This document shows, one piece after another, positions 44,676-59,150 of a stretch of DNA of 64,000 nt (the stretch's first letter is position 1; every line of letters starts with the position of its first letter). A program made the position numbers and the translations under genes. The notes below the pieces were generated by a model. The model saw only the letters and a list, made by a program, of their open reading frames with translations. It made no database searches and was not told where the DNA came from. Origin of the DNA: Hydra vulgaris (Eukaryota > Cnidaria > Hydrozoa > Anthoathecata > Hydridae); contig NC_088933.1 in NCBI RefSeq assembly GCF_038396675.1, positions 17,210,001 through 17,274,000 of the forward strand, read 5' to 3'.

Positions 44676-44947
44676 TTGGCCATTGTTGAGGCTCTCGTTA
44701 AAACTATCAAATTTCGCAATCTCAGCAACACATTTCAAGAAAAAATAAATAATGACATTAAATCTTTACGCAAATCTGATAAAACTTTAACTCCAGCTGA
44801 TAAAACCTCCAACATGTACAAAATATCTAAAGATGATTATAACCACCTTCTAAAAAACGGAATCACTTCCATTTATAAAAAGGCTGACCCAAATCTAAAG
44901 GACGCACAGTGGGCCAGAATGGCCAATTTTGAGACAAAATTAATAAC
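44676..44947 (+). pseudogene. Retroelement ORF fragment interrupted by a Tc1/mariner element
   Basis: Open + frame: KTIKFRNLSNTF, NDIKSLRKSDKTLTPADKTS, NMYKISKDDYNHLLKNGITS, IYKKAD. The pattern (DIKSLR...ADKT.N.Y...DYN.LL...I...YKK) is the segment just before the RT domain in some cnidarian non-LTR or Penelope-like retroelements. It runs to the TA at 44948, where the DNA transposon starts. If 44950-46219 is removed, the frame continues as LITNLTGNKKC. Confidence 0.5.
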
Positions 44948-46219
44948 TAACGGGTGATACGGAAGTTATCGGACAAAATAAAAACGTAAATAACTTATTT
45001 ATAAATAAAAAAACAAACTACTATTATATTTTTTTAAATAAAGCATTTATCTTTTAATAAAAATATATTATTTTTTATATGAAAAAGCACCACCATCTGC
45101 AATTGATCTCAATTTTGCTCTGACGCCTTTCATATGCGACTGTAAAAAGTTTAAATCAATTTCTTGTAGTTTTAGTTTAATGCGATCAATCAAAACTTGC
45201 TCTGTTGAAGCTTGCCAATCTCCCTCGTAAACCTTCTGTGCCAAATGTCCTTAAAATTTTTCAATTGGTCGTGCTTGAGGCACATTTGGGGGATTGGATT
45301 CTTTATCAACGTAATAGACGTATTGGTCCATCCAATTTAGAAAATCTTTAGAATAATGAGAACTTGCTAAATCTGGCCAAAATAAATAGTTAAAGTCTCC
45401 ATGATACTTGTGAATAAATGGAAGAAGTCGTTTTTCTAAACATTCATTAATATAGATTGATGAATTGATCGCTACAGCCTTGGAAGTGCGAAACAATGGC
45501 TCGGACATACCACGGTCAGAAATGGCTATCCACATTAATAATTTTTTTGGAAACTTCTCTTTTCCTATAAAACGAACACTTTCTGAGAATGTCTTTTTGT
45601 TGTTTGTGTAGTATCCAGAATTTCCAGGCATGTTGTCCCCTGCAAAACAAAAGTTTTTTTCGTCATCGATAACTAGAAGCGATTTTGTGTTATAGAGTTG
45701 GTTAACTAGTTTCCTGCTTCTTTTCTTTGCCTTTATTTGTTGTTCTATAGTGTATTTTGGAGTCTTTTCACGTTTTCTATATTTAATATCCATTTTTCTT
45801 AATACCTCTTTTTTTCTGACTGACCCCTTTTCGATTGTTGACAAGTCTCGTTAATTCGGCTTTCTTTTCTTTAGTCCAGGATGTCGGACGACAAGGGTGC
45901 TTTCTATCAGAAAAAGATTGAAGAGTTTCAAGTCTTTTTAGGTTATCATATATTGTACTTCGAGCAAATCCTTCCTTTTCAAAATGATTTACGATTTTTT
46001 TTTTTTTTATATTAGGTTTATTTACAAAAAACATTTTTAGTCGCTTTCGAAAAGATTCTCGTTCAGCTGCATTTAACCTCATTTTAAATAATTGTGTTTC
46101 AAATAATAAAGTTTATATTTTATAGAACGTTTATGCCTACGCATAAAACCACAAAAACTAATTATTATGCTCAAATAATGAAATTAGGATTTGTCCGATA
46201 ACTTCCGCATCACCCGTTA
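44948..46219 (-). mobile_element. Tc1/mariner-superfamily transposon with 28-bp TIRs
   Basis: Element 44950-46217 (1268 bp), flanked by TA at 44948-44949 and 46218-46219. The TIRs start ACGGGTGAT(A/G)CGGAAGTTAT and match at 27 of 28 positions. It carries a single broken transposase on the - strand. Confidence 0.93.
45075..46082 (-). pseudogene. Tc1/mariner-type transposase (DD36E spacing), broken
   Basis: N-terminal HTH at 46082-45830: ESFRKRLKMFFVNKPNIKKK, GFARSTIYDNLKRLE, CRPTSW. After a frameshift near 45800 comes the catalytic domain 45780-45254: LLVIDDEKNFCF (first D), FWPDLASSHYS (second D), PPNVPQARPIEKF (E). I count 36 residues between the second D and E. The codon after EKF, normally W, is TAA; the frame then resumes GHLAQKVYEGDWQ to about 45075. 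One frameshift and one stop inactivate it; otherwise complete at about 330 codons. Confidence 0.85.
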
Positions 46220-46439
46220 ATTTAACGGGTAATAAAAAATGTCGTTAAAATACCAGTACCCCGCATAGCGGGTGATGAAGAGTTTTGTTTTCTGTCGACC
46301 CCTTGTTTTTCGAGCGACTTTAAAACTTAGCTTAAGAGAAACTAAAATAATAATCTGATAATATATCGAAAACCGAATTAAAAAGGCTTTGTTTGATTAG
46401 CTGATATTCGATTTTGAAAAATGGCTAATTTATCGTCTT

Positions 46440-46728
46440 TACGCAAAAAACGTTTTTGTCTTCACCAAAGTTAAACAAAACACTTGTTCCTGATGATACT
46501 ATACACCGGCTTACTGGACGTCACTTTCCAGGAACTAAACAGCCATCACACGATGCAACAGACAGACGCCCATCTAAATTATGCAGAGTTTGCTATGCAC
46601 GAGGAATTTTTAACAACAATGGCAAACCACTAAAAACTGTACATGTATGCAAAACCTGCCCGGGTGAGCCAGGGCTGCATATTGATAGCTGCTTTGAAAT
46701 TTATCACACAGTGCTGGATTTAGTGTAA
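46440..46728 (+). pseudogene. piggyBac transposase C-terminus (cysteine-rich domain)
   Basis: RLTGRHFPG, then RPSKLCRVCYARG, HVCKTCPGEPGLHIDSCFEI YHT: the C-x2-C...C-x2-C...C-F-x-x-Y-H-T domain that ends PGBD4-like piggyBac transposases and binds the terminal repeats. TAA at 46726-46728. The N-terminal and catalytic DDD parts are missing; upstream DNA is the retroelement/Tc1 composite. So this is a 5'-truncated copy. Confidence 0.85.
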
Positions 46729-47244
46729 AAATTAGTATATACACATATTTTTTTATTCGACATGTCTTAGTGATGTTACATTTTGATTTTGTTATTGTTA
46801 TTTGTTCTTTTTTGAAGAAAGCATAAAAATTGAAATTTTAGACTAAAGTCTCACGAATTTAATAAATATAATAACTTAGGATAAATTGATGTTGAGGATT
46901 TGAAACTTTTCAGAATTACTTATTATATATGTCTGATTGTTGACTCCAAATTTGAAAATAATCTGTTAAAAATAAGATACATTTTTATTTGATTGATTTT
47001 ACAATTAAAATATTTTTTATTTTTTAAAATCCGCCATTATTGATCATAAGACCTGATAAAACTTTTTTTTTTTTTTTTTTTTTTAATTTTATGAAAGATA
47101 AATTACTAAGTTAAAAAGGGGCCCATTTTTAAGGAAATTGAACATTTTTTAAACCTATAATATAATTGTGATGGTAGTTGGGTTAAAACATCACTTTTTG
47201 TCACGGTAATATAAGGTTGCCGAGCCCGGTAACGAAAGGGTTAA
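46729..47244 (+). mobile_element. piggyBac 3' end with TTAA
   Basis: The 3' region after the piggyBac C-terminus ends ...GGTAACGAAAGGG at 47240, directly followed by TTAA (47241-47244). The complement, CCCTTTCGTTACCGGGC, is a piggyBac-like terminus. No left end seen. Confidence 0.65.
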
Positions 47245-47249
47245 TAGTA

Positions 47250-47690
47250 GTGCTACATTCACTATTTTTGGTATGAGTACCAATATAAGGTTTGAGCTTC
47301 TTATAAAGACGTTATTTTTTATTTAGTTGCTATACCAATTTTTTGCATAGCAACAACCTACTTTTTGTAGTTGAAGATTTTTTATGTGTGCTATATACAC
47401 TAAAATTGGCATGAACACCAGTGTAAGATCTGCGCCTCTTATTAGGGTGTTATTTTTTATTTGGTTGCTATGGATACCTAAATATTGCATAGCAACGACC
47501 TACTTTTCTTAGTTGCAGACTTGCTATGTGTGCTATACATACTAAGTTTACCACGAGCACCAGTGCGAGGTCTGCGCTTCTTATGAAGGAGTTATTTTTC
47601 ATTTGGTTTCTATGGATACTAATTTTGGCGTAGATTAACCTACTTGTGTTATATATACTAAATTTGGTAAGAGCACTAATACGAGGTATT
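47250..47690. repeat. About 140-bp degenerate tandem repeat, about 3.3 copies
   Basis: Blocks TGCTATA(C/T)A(C/T)ACTAA..TTGG, AGCACCAGTGCGAGGTCTGC and TTGGTTGCTATGGATACC recur with starts near 47252, 47391, 47531 and 47648. The sequence also has GCATAGCAACnACCTACTTT in each unit. Confidence 0.8.
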
Positions 47691-47699
47691 TGAATCTTT

Positions 47700-50115
47700 T
47701 AGAGAACAATTATCTTTAATTCATTGGAATTTTGTTAATGTTTCCGCTAATGTAAATTAAATTTATAACTCATTTTTCAAAACATTTTACGATATCTACA
47801 ACGCTAATTTTCCGGTAATTACTCACAATCTCCATGCTAAAAGTATTAACCATGGATTACAAAGGGTTTGCGTAAGTCTTCTAAAATTAAACAAAAACTA
47901 TACATTAAATAATTAAAAACTAAAACAAATGAAAACAAAATTATTTATAAAAATTATGCTAAACTTTTTGAAAACCTAAAAAAAAAAAAAAAGTTATTAC
48001 ATAAATTTACTTGAAAAATTTAAATTAAATTTGAAGCGCACATGGTCAATTATAAGGGAAGCTACTGGCAGCAAGAAATCTTTATCTCACACTTTACCAG
48101 ATACAATTAGACATAATAATGATTTTATAAATGATAAAAGAGAGAATGTGGAAGAATTTAATAAATACTTTGTGTCTGTAGGGCCTAATCTTGCCAAATT
48201 AATTCATAAACCTAACAATCCAATTACTAAACAATTACCTAAACTACTTTGAATTATCTTTTGAAGAATTCGATAATGCTTTTAAAATGTTAAAGTTAAA
48301 CAAATCAGTAGGCCCTGATGGTGTCAACGGAAACATTATTATTAGTTCATTTGATGTTTTAAAAGATGTACTTTTTAAAATTTTTTCAATTTCAATAAAA
48401 CAAGAATTTTTCCACAAAGCCTAAAGATAGCAAAAGTCATACCAATATTAAAAAAAACGGTGACTCTACCAACATAAATAATTATCGTCCTACTTCAGTT
48501 CTTCCTGTGCTCTCTAAAGTTTTAGAATTTTGTACACCAAAATATATAATCACCTTACTATAAACAACTTATTATACAAAAACCAATATGGCTTTCAAAA
48601 AAACAAATCCACTGAACACGCAATTCTTGAAGTTACTAGAAATATTTCTTACTCATTCGAAAATTCTCAGTTTACTTTAGCTATTTTCATAGACCTAGCG
48701 AAAGCTTTTGATACTATAGATCACAAAATTCTTTTTAAAAAGTTAGAGTGGTACGGAATAACTGGTAATGTATTATTTTTACTGAAAAGTTACCTTTATA
48801 ATAGAAAGCAATTTGTTTATGCAGATGAAAGTACATCATCTAGTTTGTTAAATGTAACATGCGGAGTTCCGCAAGGATCCATATTAGGACCTCTTTTATT
48901 TTTAATTTACATTAGTGACCTATTTAAAGCTTCAAATCTAATTACAATTATGTTTGCTGATGATACCAACTTATTTCTCTCTCATAATAACATAATAACA
49001 TTATTTAACAACATGAACATTGAACTGGCTAAAGTTTCTAATTGGTTTAAATTAAACAAATTATCATCAAATATTGAAAAAACTAAATGGATTCTTTTCC
49101 ATCCAGCTGGTAAAAAACACCAACTTCCAAATAATATGCCAAATCTTTTTATTGATGAAATTCTTATTAAATGGGTTATAGTGACACAATTTTTAGGTGT
49201 GTATATTGATGAAAGTCTTACTTGGACGAACCACATTGCAAATTTATGTAATAAAATTTCTAAGAGTTTAGGGATTTTATACAAAGCAAGAAGCGTATTT
49301 AACAAACATACGTTAATTCAATTGCCCTCAATTCAACTCACTAATTCATTGCCATTTAAGCTATGCTAATATTGCTTGGGGCAGTACAAATAAAGGAAAA
49401 CTCGAACCTCTTTATCGGCAACAGAAGCATGTTGCACGGCTTATAAATTTTAAAGGCCGTTTTGCTCATGCCAAACCTCTTTTATATGAAATGAAAGTTC
49501 TTAATATATACGAACTAAATATTTTTAATATTTTATGTTTCATGTTTTGATGTAAAACAAACATATATTTCTTTTCATAATTTATATCTACAAAAAGACA
49601 GAAATAAATATATATTAAGGAATAATAATTTAATTCGACAACCGTTTTCTCAAACTAATTTTGGAAAATTTTGTATTTCTTTTCGCGGACCATTTTTATG
49701 GAACAATGTTATTTTAAACGCTCCAAATGATATTTCTCAAGATTGTACTTTAAATTCTTTTAAATATAATCTTAAAAAACTAATTTTTTCAATTACAAAT
49801 ATATTGATTTACTTTTAAAATATTTTCAAGTTTATTTAATTATTTTATTCTGGAGACTAATGTTTAATCTGAAAAAAACGTTATTTGTGTATATACTTTT
49901 TATATTATTTTAAATTTAAAATAAGTGTTTTACTTCAGCGTTTCTCGGTGACAAGACCTGCCTATCTTCTTCAAGTTTCCGCGTTCTTTATTATTTTTAT
50001 TACAAAACATTTTATTGTATTTTCTTTCTTCTGTTTAGATTTTTATCTTTTTATTTATAAAAACTGTAAAATGAATTATTAAAAAGTTGTAATAAAGAAC
50101 AAAAAAAAAAAAAAA
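47700..50115 (+). mobile_element. Jockey/CR1-like LINE, 5'-truncated, with poly(A)
   Basis: Plus-strand retro-insertion. From 47700 the pre-RT segment (FFKTFYDIYNANFPV) precedes the RT; the 3' end is AATAAAGAAC followed by 15 A ending at 50115. No target-site duplication was identified because the 5' limit is unclear. Confidence 0.8.
48020..49800 (+). pseudogene. LINE reverse transcriptase, lightly broken
   Basis: Frames in order: 48031-48252 (WSIIREATGSKKS); 48253-48480 (FKMLKLNKSVGPDGVNG, LKIAKVIPILKK); 48480-49369 (NNYRPTSVLPVLSKVLE; YGFQKNKSTEHAI; IFIDLAKAFDTIDH; GVPQGSILGPLLFLIYISDL; FADDTNLF, the catalytic block; LGVYIDESLTW); then 49369-49800 (HQQKHVARLI-like end). Two or three frameshifts are needed. 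All RT motifs including FADD are intact. The N-terminal endonuclease is absent because of truncation. Confidence 0.88.
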
Positions 50116-50861
50116 TCCATAAGAACATCTAAACACTGTTTGTTAACAATTACAGAACACCTTCTGGCAAAACCTTCTTCTTAGTACTAACTATTGTTCT
50201 TAGTGAAGAAATGACTGGATCACTAGAGCAAAATAATCGCTTAAATAAATCTTCATTACTTTTGGTACGGTCACACTTGCGTGTAAAATGCTCACGACAC
50301 TTTTTAAAATCTTTTCCGGGCCTCTATAGTTTCTTCACTTAAGAGCCCAATTGGTAAGGTCATGTAATCAACAACACTGGAAGCATGAATTAACGTTTTG
50401 TAAATGCTCTGCAGCATTTAGTACCATGGATAGCACTTCACGTAAAACCTAAATGTATGTGTACAGTATTCCCTGAATAAATCTACATCAAGCTCAAAAC
50501 CATATGAAATAAAAGTCAGAACAACATGGAGCATTTTTATAAGTTCAAAATTAAGTCCTGTTATTTCAGAAAACAGTTGTTCATTCTGAAAGGCTCTTCT
50601 GGAGGTGTTGACATCATTAAATGTTCCTGGACCGCTAGCCTTAGGCCTATCGACAATCAGTCCCATTTTCTCTTGAAAAGCAAATAAAATTTTTTTCTTT
50701 TGCACTTCAATTTGTTGCTTGTCAGATGTTAATCTTGAAGACCATTTCTTGATATGCAATTTATAAGCAATGTGGATTAAGCATTCAAATGTTCGAATCC
50801 ATACATGTAGAATCGAAATCCCATATTGTAACCCATTTTGAGTGTGCAACTTCAGCAACAC

Positions 50862-51220
<359 letters not shown>

Positions 51221-52359
51221 CTTGTCAATATCATTCATTTCTTTAGGGCTAACACCACATAGAGAGCAGCACTGTGATGAGTCTGTTACATCTGATAATG
51301 CAGTATGGGCTTTGCCATCAATCATAGTAATTTCAATTTTATGGTCAACACCAATAGACTTACCATTATGTAGGATATAGCTTGTTTTAGTTAGCTGTAA
51401 GATCTCATTTTTTAATGTCAATTCCTCACTACGAAGAAGGTCTGCAGTTTCCTCTACAAATTTAAATCGCAAAGGCCGACAGTACAAAGTAGATGATGGT
51501 TTAGAATTTCTCCAAAGAATATTCTTTTTATCATTGACAATAGATGAGAACTCTAAAGGCACAAAGCATGTAATGAGCAGAGACTCCTCACTCTTCATTA
51601 TTACATGTTTGTTTATAAATACTATGCCCACTTGAGCCATCAAAACCAGCTTTGTATATTAGAGTAAGTCTATTACACTCATTTGCATTTAAAACACCAG
51701 TCTATGTCTCCAAAAGTCTTGTTGTAGTATGATTCAGTAGATCTTGAAGTGGAACACTAGCAGAATAGTCAGTTACGCTAATGTTTTTAGGATAGCATTG
51801 ATCTTTTGCCACTCTAACATTATTATATGCTGGGTAGAGATTGCATTCCTTTTTTATCAGCTTTGTTTTTCATAAGTTGATAAAATGCCTTTGTTAAATT
51901 ACAATTTAAAATAATGGCCAAAGCATCATCATTAGACATACAAGTTGGGGATTTAGTATCCACTAAGAATTTTTCAGCTAGTTTGGCTTTTTTAGGCTCA
52001 TTATTTTTTCCAAATTTAACTTTAGTTGCAAATAATAGTTGGTTAGCTGAGTATTGATCCACATCAGCAACTTTTCTATACTTAGATCTCAAAAAGGACT
52101 AATCGAAATTTAAAGTAGGCCTACCAAGAGGATTAGTAACAATTGTTGGAGTAGCAGGTGGAACATATGCAAAAGGTATAAAGTCAGAATCCAACCATTT
52201 TGCATATTTTTTTCTCAAATGCTGCAGCTTTGCGGTAACATCATTCCAACGAGACTTCAAGTTCTTTAGGATTTCTAAATTTCTTATAATTTCAGAATCA
52301 TTTAAGTCTAACTTGACAACTAATTGATCAGAAATTGCTGGATCTTGTATAGACATATT

Positions 52360-53085
52360 ATTGGATCTAATTCAGTTGTATATATAATGGTACTTCATTG
52401 TTATCTTATTATTTATTCTACAAATCGCGAGGTTAGAATTATTTTGCTCTACCTCCATGTTTTTCCGAACTGAGAAAATCAAATTCAAAGTTTTAAAAGG
52501 ACCTGTAGACCACTTAAACATAAAAGACGTAAACAAATTAGATTCATATTAATTTCCCATACTTGCTACCACAGTTTAAAAGTAAATACTTCAAAAGATA
52601 TAATGTGCAGGTATCTGAATTACCACACCCTGATTTGGAGATAGAACAATATAATACACACTTATTTTATAAAATACAATATTATTTTGTTCTATCTCCA
52701 TTTTTTATATAAAAATATAAAACAAATTAGTATTTTGTATATATATTGTATATATTGTAGCAAGGTAAATAACTGTTCGATATATCTCTGTTTTATTGGA
52801 ATAAAATCTTACTTTAACTAGTAAAAAAACTTTATAAATGCAATATTTATAAAGTTTAATTATCTAAAGTATGTACCAAGATTTTTACAAAAAAATAAAA
52901 CTTTGGTTGAAATAAGCTCCAAGAACATATTATCCAAAATACATTTCACAGTGAAATGAATTTCAAAGATTTAATTCAGCAAGGTAAGCACATCTGGTTA
53001 ATTCATTAAAAACAACAATTTCAATAAGAAGCCCATTTAACACCATAACATAAACATAAAACATAGATATTTTGACATTTAAATA
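52360..53085. other. Junction between Transib and the next transposon
   Basis: No coding signal. Holds an inverted pair GGAGATAGAACAATATAATA (about 52637) and TATTATTTTGTTCTATCTCC (about 52680), and a related TTATTTTGCTCTACCTCC at 52440. These may be termini of one of the flanking elements. Confidence 0.45.
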
Positions 53086-53087
53086 AA

Positions 53088-54900
53088 TTATTTTAAAATA
53101 CTATTATAAAATGTTATGTCTACAGCAGGCATATACTTGAACATACTTTGAAGGTCCTTAGCTTTATCATAAGAAATTTGAGCACACTGGTTTAAGACAG
53201 AAGCCATTGGTACAACTGCAAGAGGTCTTGCCACAGCTAATGAAGATCGTGGATTGTTAGGAAGACGCTTAATTTGTACTTCTGAACAAACATCAGTAAA
53301 TGACTTTCTGTAGTATATATGATCTGAAAACTCTGCCCTGTAAACCAGATGCTTTATTTGGGTATAGGGAACAAGGTTATAATTAAAATAGCCTGCAATA
53401 GCTGAAAAATGCTTAAAATCCAATCTTTTCATTTGGTAGACAGAAAAAGGATTTCTCTTTTGAATATTAGCAATTGCTCTGATTAAACCAAGTTGACTAA
53501 ATATTTCAAGAGGAGCTAGTGCTCTATCAATTTGACTATGTATATTGTCAACCTCTTGTATACTAGAATGCCTTGATTCACAGAACTTTTGCTCTATTAC
53601 CCTGATTTTTAGGTAACGTATCAAAAACTCGCGTAAGGCAATGGACATGTGACTATTTCTATTTTGAGGCACGCAGGAATCAAACCATAGTATGAGTTTA
53701 TTAACATCTGGGTGGTCAGCAATTATATTCTCTAGCAAGCATGTTACACTACTTGCAAGGTCATTTCCTGCACGACCGGAAATGCCTTCATGCCAAAGCA
53801 TACAATAACCTTTTTTATTTAGGGAGCAATGCCCAGTTAAATTATAAGCTGAGAGTTTACGTTTGTAAAAAAATGCTCCTATGTTTGATTTTGGTAAACT
53901 TATTACATTTTCAAGGTCAATGCATACTACAGCTACATTTTTATTCTTAAGTTTGCGGTCTTTTTCACGTTCTGCTCGATTTTCATTCTTCAACATTACA
54001 TGTTTGGAAAATTTTTAGGGTTGCTCCTCAGTTTATTTACTACATTATGGTATTCATAACATGTATCACATAAATCAGTTTTTGGCTTTTGAAATTTGAT
54101 GTTAAAGTCATGCTCAAATATGAATCTATACATATGTTTCTAAACAGGGGCAATATTCTTTTCTTTGCAATAGGTAGAGTAAAGTTCATACATTTTATTA
54201 AGATTTAAAAAAGCTTCAAAATATTCTTTTTTGTTCTTTTACGACAGTAGTGTGATGGTACACGTGGAAATTCATTGATATGATCTTTAACACTTTGTTT
54301 TGATCTTTGATCAACAACCTTTTTGGTGTTTCCCCCATTTTGAAAAGGCTGGGCTTGCAGTAGCATCATTCTTGTTTTCATGATGATAATAAACTCTTCT
54401 ACTACTTATATTTAAAGTAGTGAGGTAAAATTCTTTACAAACTCGAGTTTGCAAATCACCAACAAAAAAGCTGTAATAAAATGAATATGTTTTTCGCGAA
54501 TTTTCATTGATGGTTCGATGACGTTTCTTCTGGAGTTGTTCAGTAGTTCTACTGTAGAAATGCTTTTTTTGGGTATCATCCATAGACCAAAAATCAGAAA
54601 ATATATGTGCTCGTTCTTCATCACTGATATGTTGTCTAGATTTAAATTTACAAGAATTTAAACAGTCTTTTCTTGTGGTTACAGACTTGCATGGAACATT
54701 TTCTCCTTTTCTATTTTTATAAGCTTGACCAGATTTTCTCAACTGCTTTCTCACATTCTGTATCCAAGTTTTAGGTGCTGACTTTCATTTCCTAGTTTGG
54801 CCTCCATGTGGGGGCAGACGACTAGCTGATTCTATTACAAGTGCACCATTAGGATATCCAAGAACATTCATATCAGTTTTTAAAAAATATATATATATAC
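53088..54900 (-). pseudogene. DNA transposase of uncertain superfamily (Sola-like?)
   Basis: N-terminal part 54900-54320: MNVLGYPNGALVIESASR, one stop, then WIQNVRKQLRKSGQAYKNRK, CKFKSRQHISDEERAHIFSD and FYLTTLNISSRRV. After a shift (54310-54000): HINEFPRVPSHYCRKRTKKN, MYELYSTYC, DLCDTCYEYHN. Then an intact 302-codon frame (53996-53088): AVVCIDLENVISLPK (D), YNLTGH, LILWFDSCVPQNRNSHMS (D..C...Q-N-x-N), EVDNIHSQIDRAL. The order RxxIF/FW, SHY, C-x2-C, D, D-x-C-x3-QN-x-N, D-x2-H is that of a transposon family common in Hydra and insects. I cannot fix the Repbase superfamily name. One stop in N-part and two shifts. Confidence 0.6.
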
Positions 54901-54997
54901 ATAATAATAAACAAATAACAATAATACCCAAGCCATTAACAATATATATATAAGAAAATTCAAATGTAATAATTATGATCTATGAAAAAAAAACCTA

Positions 54998-55001
54998 TAT
55001 G

Positions 55002-55089
<88 letters not shown>
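54998..55089. repeat. (TA)n microsatellite
   Basis: TA tract ending exactly at the left hAT terminus. Confidence 0.95.
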
Positions 55090-57076
<1,987 letters not shown>

Positions 57077-57310
57077 CACTCTAAATTTAAAAGTGTTAAA
57101 ATACACTAAAATGGTGTGCAGTATGAAATACACCAAAACGGTGTTAATTTGCACCGTTTTAGTGTTAATTTACACCGTTTTGGTGTAAATTTACACCATT
57201 TAAGTATATTTCATGATGCACACCGTTTTAGTGTAATTTACACCGTTTTGATATTTCATGCTGCACACATTTTAAGGGTTAATTTACACCGTTTTAGTGT
57301 TCATTTTTGG
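57077..57310. repeat. Subterminal repeat array of the EnSpm-like element
   Basis: About ten copies in both orientations of ACACCGTTTTAGTGTAATTT within 230 bp. In CACTA elements such repeats are binding sites for the element's DNA-binding protein; that role is inferred here. Confidence 0.75.
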
Positions 57311-57459
57311 CGTTGATAACAACATACATACACAAATTATTATTTATAAAATACATAAAACTACATTCATGTTTACGTTCTACTCATAAAAAAAAGCTGT
57401 TTTTATAAAAATGTTTTTATCGTACAATTACAATAAAGATTTTAATAGTTGATTTGCCT

Positions 57460-57756
57460 TTATTGATAAAGGAAGATTTTTTTTTTAAATCGCAACTGCC
57501 AACATGTCCTAAATGATTTTGATCCTGAAGGATATTCCAGGTTTAACGCATAAAAAAAACATAATTTGGCGTGTATAATATCAACAAGATACTTTTTTTG
57601 GGCAACCACAACACCTTCAATGCATAGAATATATTCTTCTCCTTCAAGATAGACTGTAGGCTGCATGTCGGCCGATTCGGGTTTTTGCTTAACAATAACA
57701 GAGCGAGGATTTAAATAATGATTAACAGCCATCAAAAGGTCGTCGTCATCATATTC
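57460..57756 (-). CDS. SAMD3-like protein, last exon (EnSpm-associated)
   Basis: Starts after ATATTTTAG (57757) with EYDDDDLLMAVNHYLNPRSV, continues QPTVYLEGEEYILCIEGVVV and FFYALNLEYPSGSKSFRTCW, and ends with a stop at 57460. This is the C-terminal block (V.V.lEg..Vl......A...LFgl.YaLnleYP) of the SAMD3-like uncharacterised family found in fish and cnidarians. Phase 0 with the previous exon. No break seen; well preserved compared with the other coding relics here. Confidence 0.6.
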   Translation of the reverse strand, partial: EYDDDDLLMAVNHYLNPRSVIVKQKPESADMQPTVYLEGEEYILCIEGVVVAQKKYLVDIIHAKLCFFYALNLEYPSGSKSFRTCWQLRFKKKIFLYQ

Positions 57757-57920
57757 CTAAAATATCGTTAAAAAAAATTTATAAACACCTTTTTTTAATA
57801 CATGAACAAAAAATTTCATAATTTTTAATTAAATTAATATTTACTGTTATAGAAACACCATAGAAACAACCTAAACTTTTATCGAAGCAGCAAAAAAAAA
57901 CTTTAAACTATATGACATAC

Positions 57921-58275
57921 CTGTGGTGTCTTTAAAGCCTTTCTCAGAAGATCTCCGTTTGAAGCTAAAAAAGCTCTGCAAGTAGGAACTTTAAGACCAC
58001 CATCCAGTTCAACCTCTTGATGCCAAAGTTCCTCGCTATGAATGATTGCTGGAAAACGATTTATAATATCAGCAACTTTAGGGTAGCTAATAGAAATCCA
58101 TTCTTTGCGTTGACGAAAGGTATATTGCATACGCTTTTTGAGAAAATCAACATCTTGCTCGCATTTCCTCATTTCAGCTTGCATAGCTTGCTCATGAAAT
58201 TGATAGCTAAAATCATCTTCTCCATCATTATCAGCATTTTGTGTGACAGTTGTAACAGAAGAATTTATTTTACGC
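57921..58275 (-). CDS. SAMD3-like protein, internal exon
   Basis: From acceptor GTGTGTAG (58276) to donor CACAG|GTATGT (57920). Encodes [43 protein letters not shown]-like [20 protein letters not shown] and [20 protein letters not shown]. Matches the middle of the SAMD3-like family: coiled EM...D...L...M..TF..RR, then W...YP.....I...W/FP. Directly upstream in the intron lie (GA)n and a 135-bp (TA)n tract. Confidence 0.6.
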
Positions 58276-58300
58276 CTACACACATAAATACGTATATCAA

Positions 58301-58469
<169 letters not shown>

Positions 58470-58639
58470 TGTATAAGTCAATGTGTGTACTTACCATTTT
58501 TCATAAAAATTGCTGACCAGGACATTTTTTACAAAAAAAACATACTTACGAGGCCAATAAATACCGGATACACAAAAATGTTCCCGTAAATAACTCTATT
58601 GGTATAATTATGCTTTATTTACTACTTACTTGCACTGAA

Positions 58640-58794
58640 ATGCTTTTTTTTCTGGCAATAGGTTTCTTCTAAAGTTTTTAAACTTATTCATTAGACACTT
58701 CACATCGAGCCATCTCCATTTATGTCTATGAGGGTTGGATACCGTAGAAGCATTTTATTCACTACTGCCCTAAGATCTTCGGGATAAGGATACC
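58640..58794 (-). CDS. SAMD3-like protein, internal exon
   Basis: After TTTTAAAAG: RYPYPEDLRAVVNKMLLRYP TLIDINGDG, then, with a probable 1-2 nt shift, RWLDVKCLMNKFKNFRRNLL. This corresponds to the YP.......v..Ll.kyP.L.......W...i..K..N.R part of the family. Confidence 0.5.
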
Positions 58795-58914
58795 TTTTAA
58801 AAAAAAAGAGTATAACTACTGTTAAAAAATAAACCAATATAATATAAGGTCAAATTATGTTTTGCACTTTGATTTAAAATAATGTCAAATTATTAAAAAT
58901 TGTAATTAATATTA

Positions 58915-59150
58915 TTATATTAACAATGTGGTTTTGCAAATTGACATAAACAGCAGATCTACATTCTGCAATCTTGTAGAGGATGTTAAATTGACTGGGA
59001 TAGGCTGATCTCCATTAAATTGAGGAGTAAAATCAGGAAGCTCTAAGGTAAGCCTCTTACGATAAACACTCAAATTTGATTTTTTTTCAGATAATTGGGT
59101 TAAAGGAATATTCTTTGAAGTCAATGGTGGTGAAGTTAATACGGTATTAA
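58915..59150 (-). CDS. SAMD3-like protein, internal exon
   Basis: Frame: TSPPLTSKNIPLTQLSEKKS, LTLELPDFTPQFNGDQPIPV, STRLQNVDLLFM. Contains the LPDF motif that opens the conserved part of the family. A candidate acceptor, TATTTTATAG, lies just upstream; the join to the preceding exon needs one frameshift (VMEAESIN then a stop), so this point may be damaged. Confidence 0.45.

Noticed and set aside
57116..57316. 66-codon ORF with VNLHRFSV repeats
   Set aside because: It is the translation of the EnSpm-like subterminal repeats.
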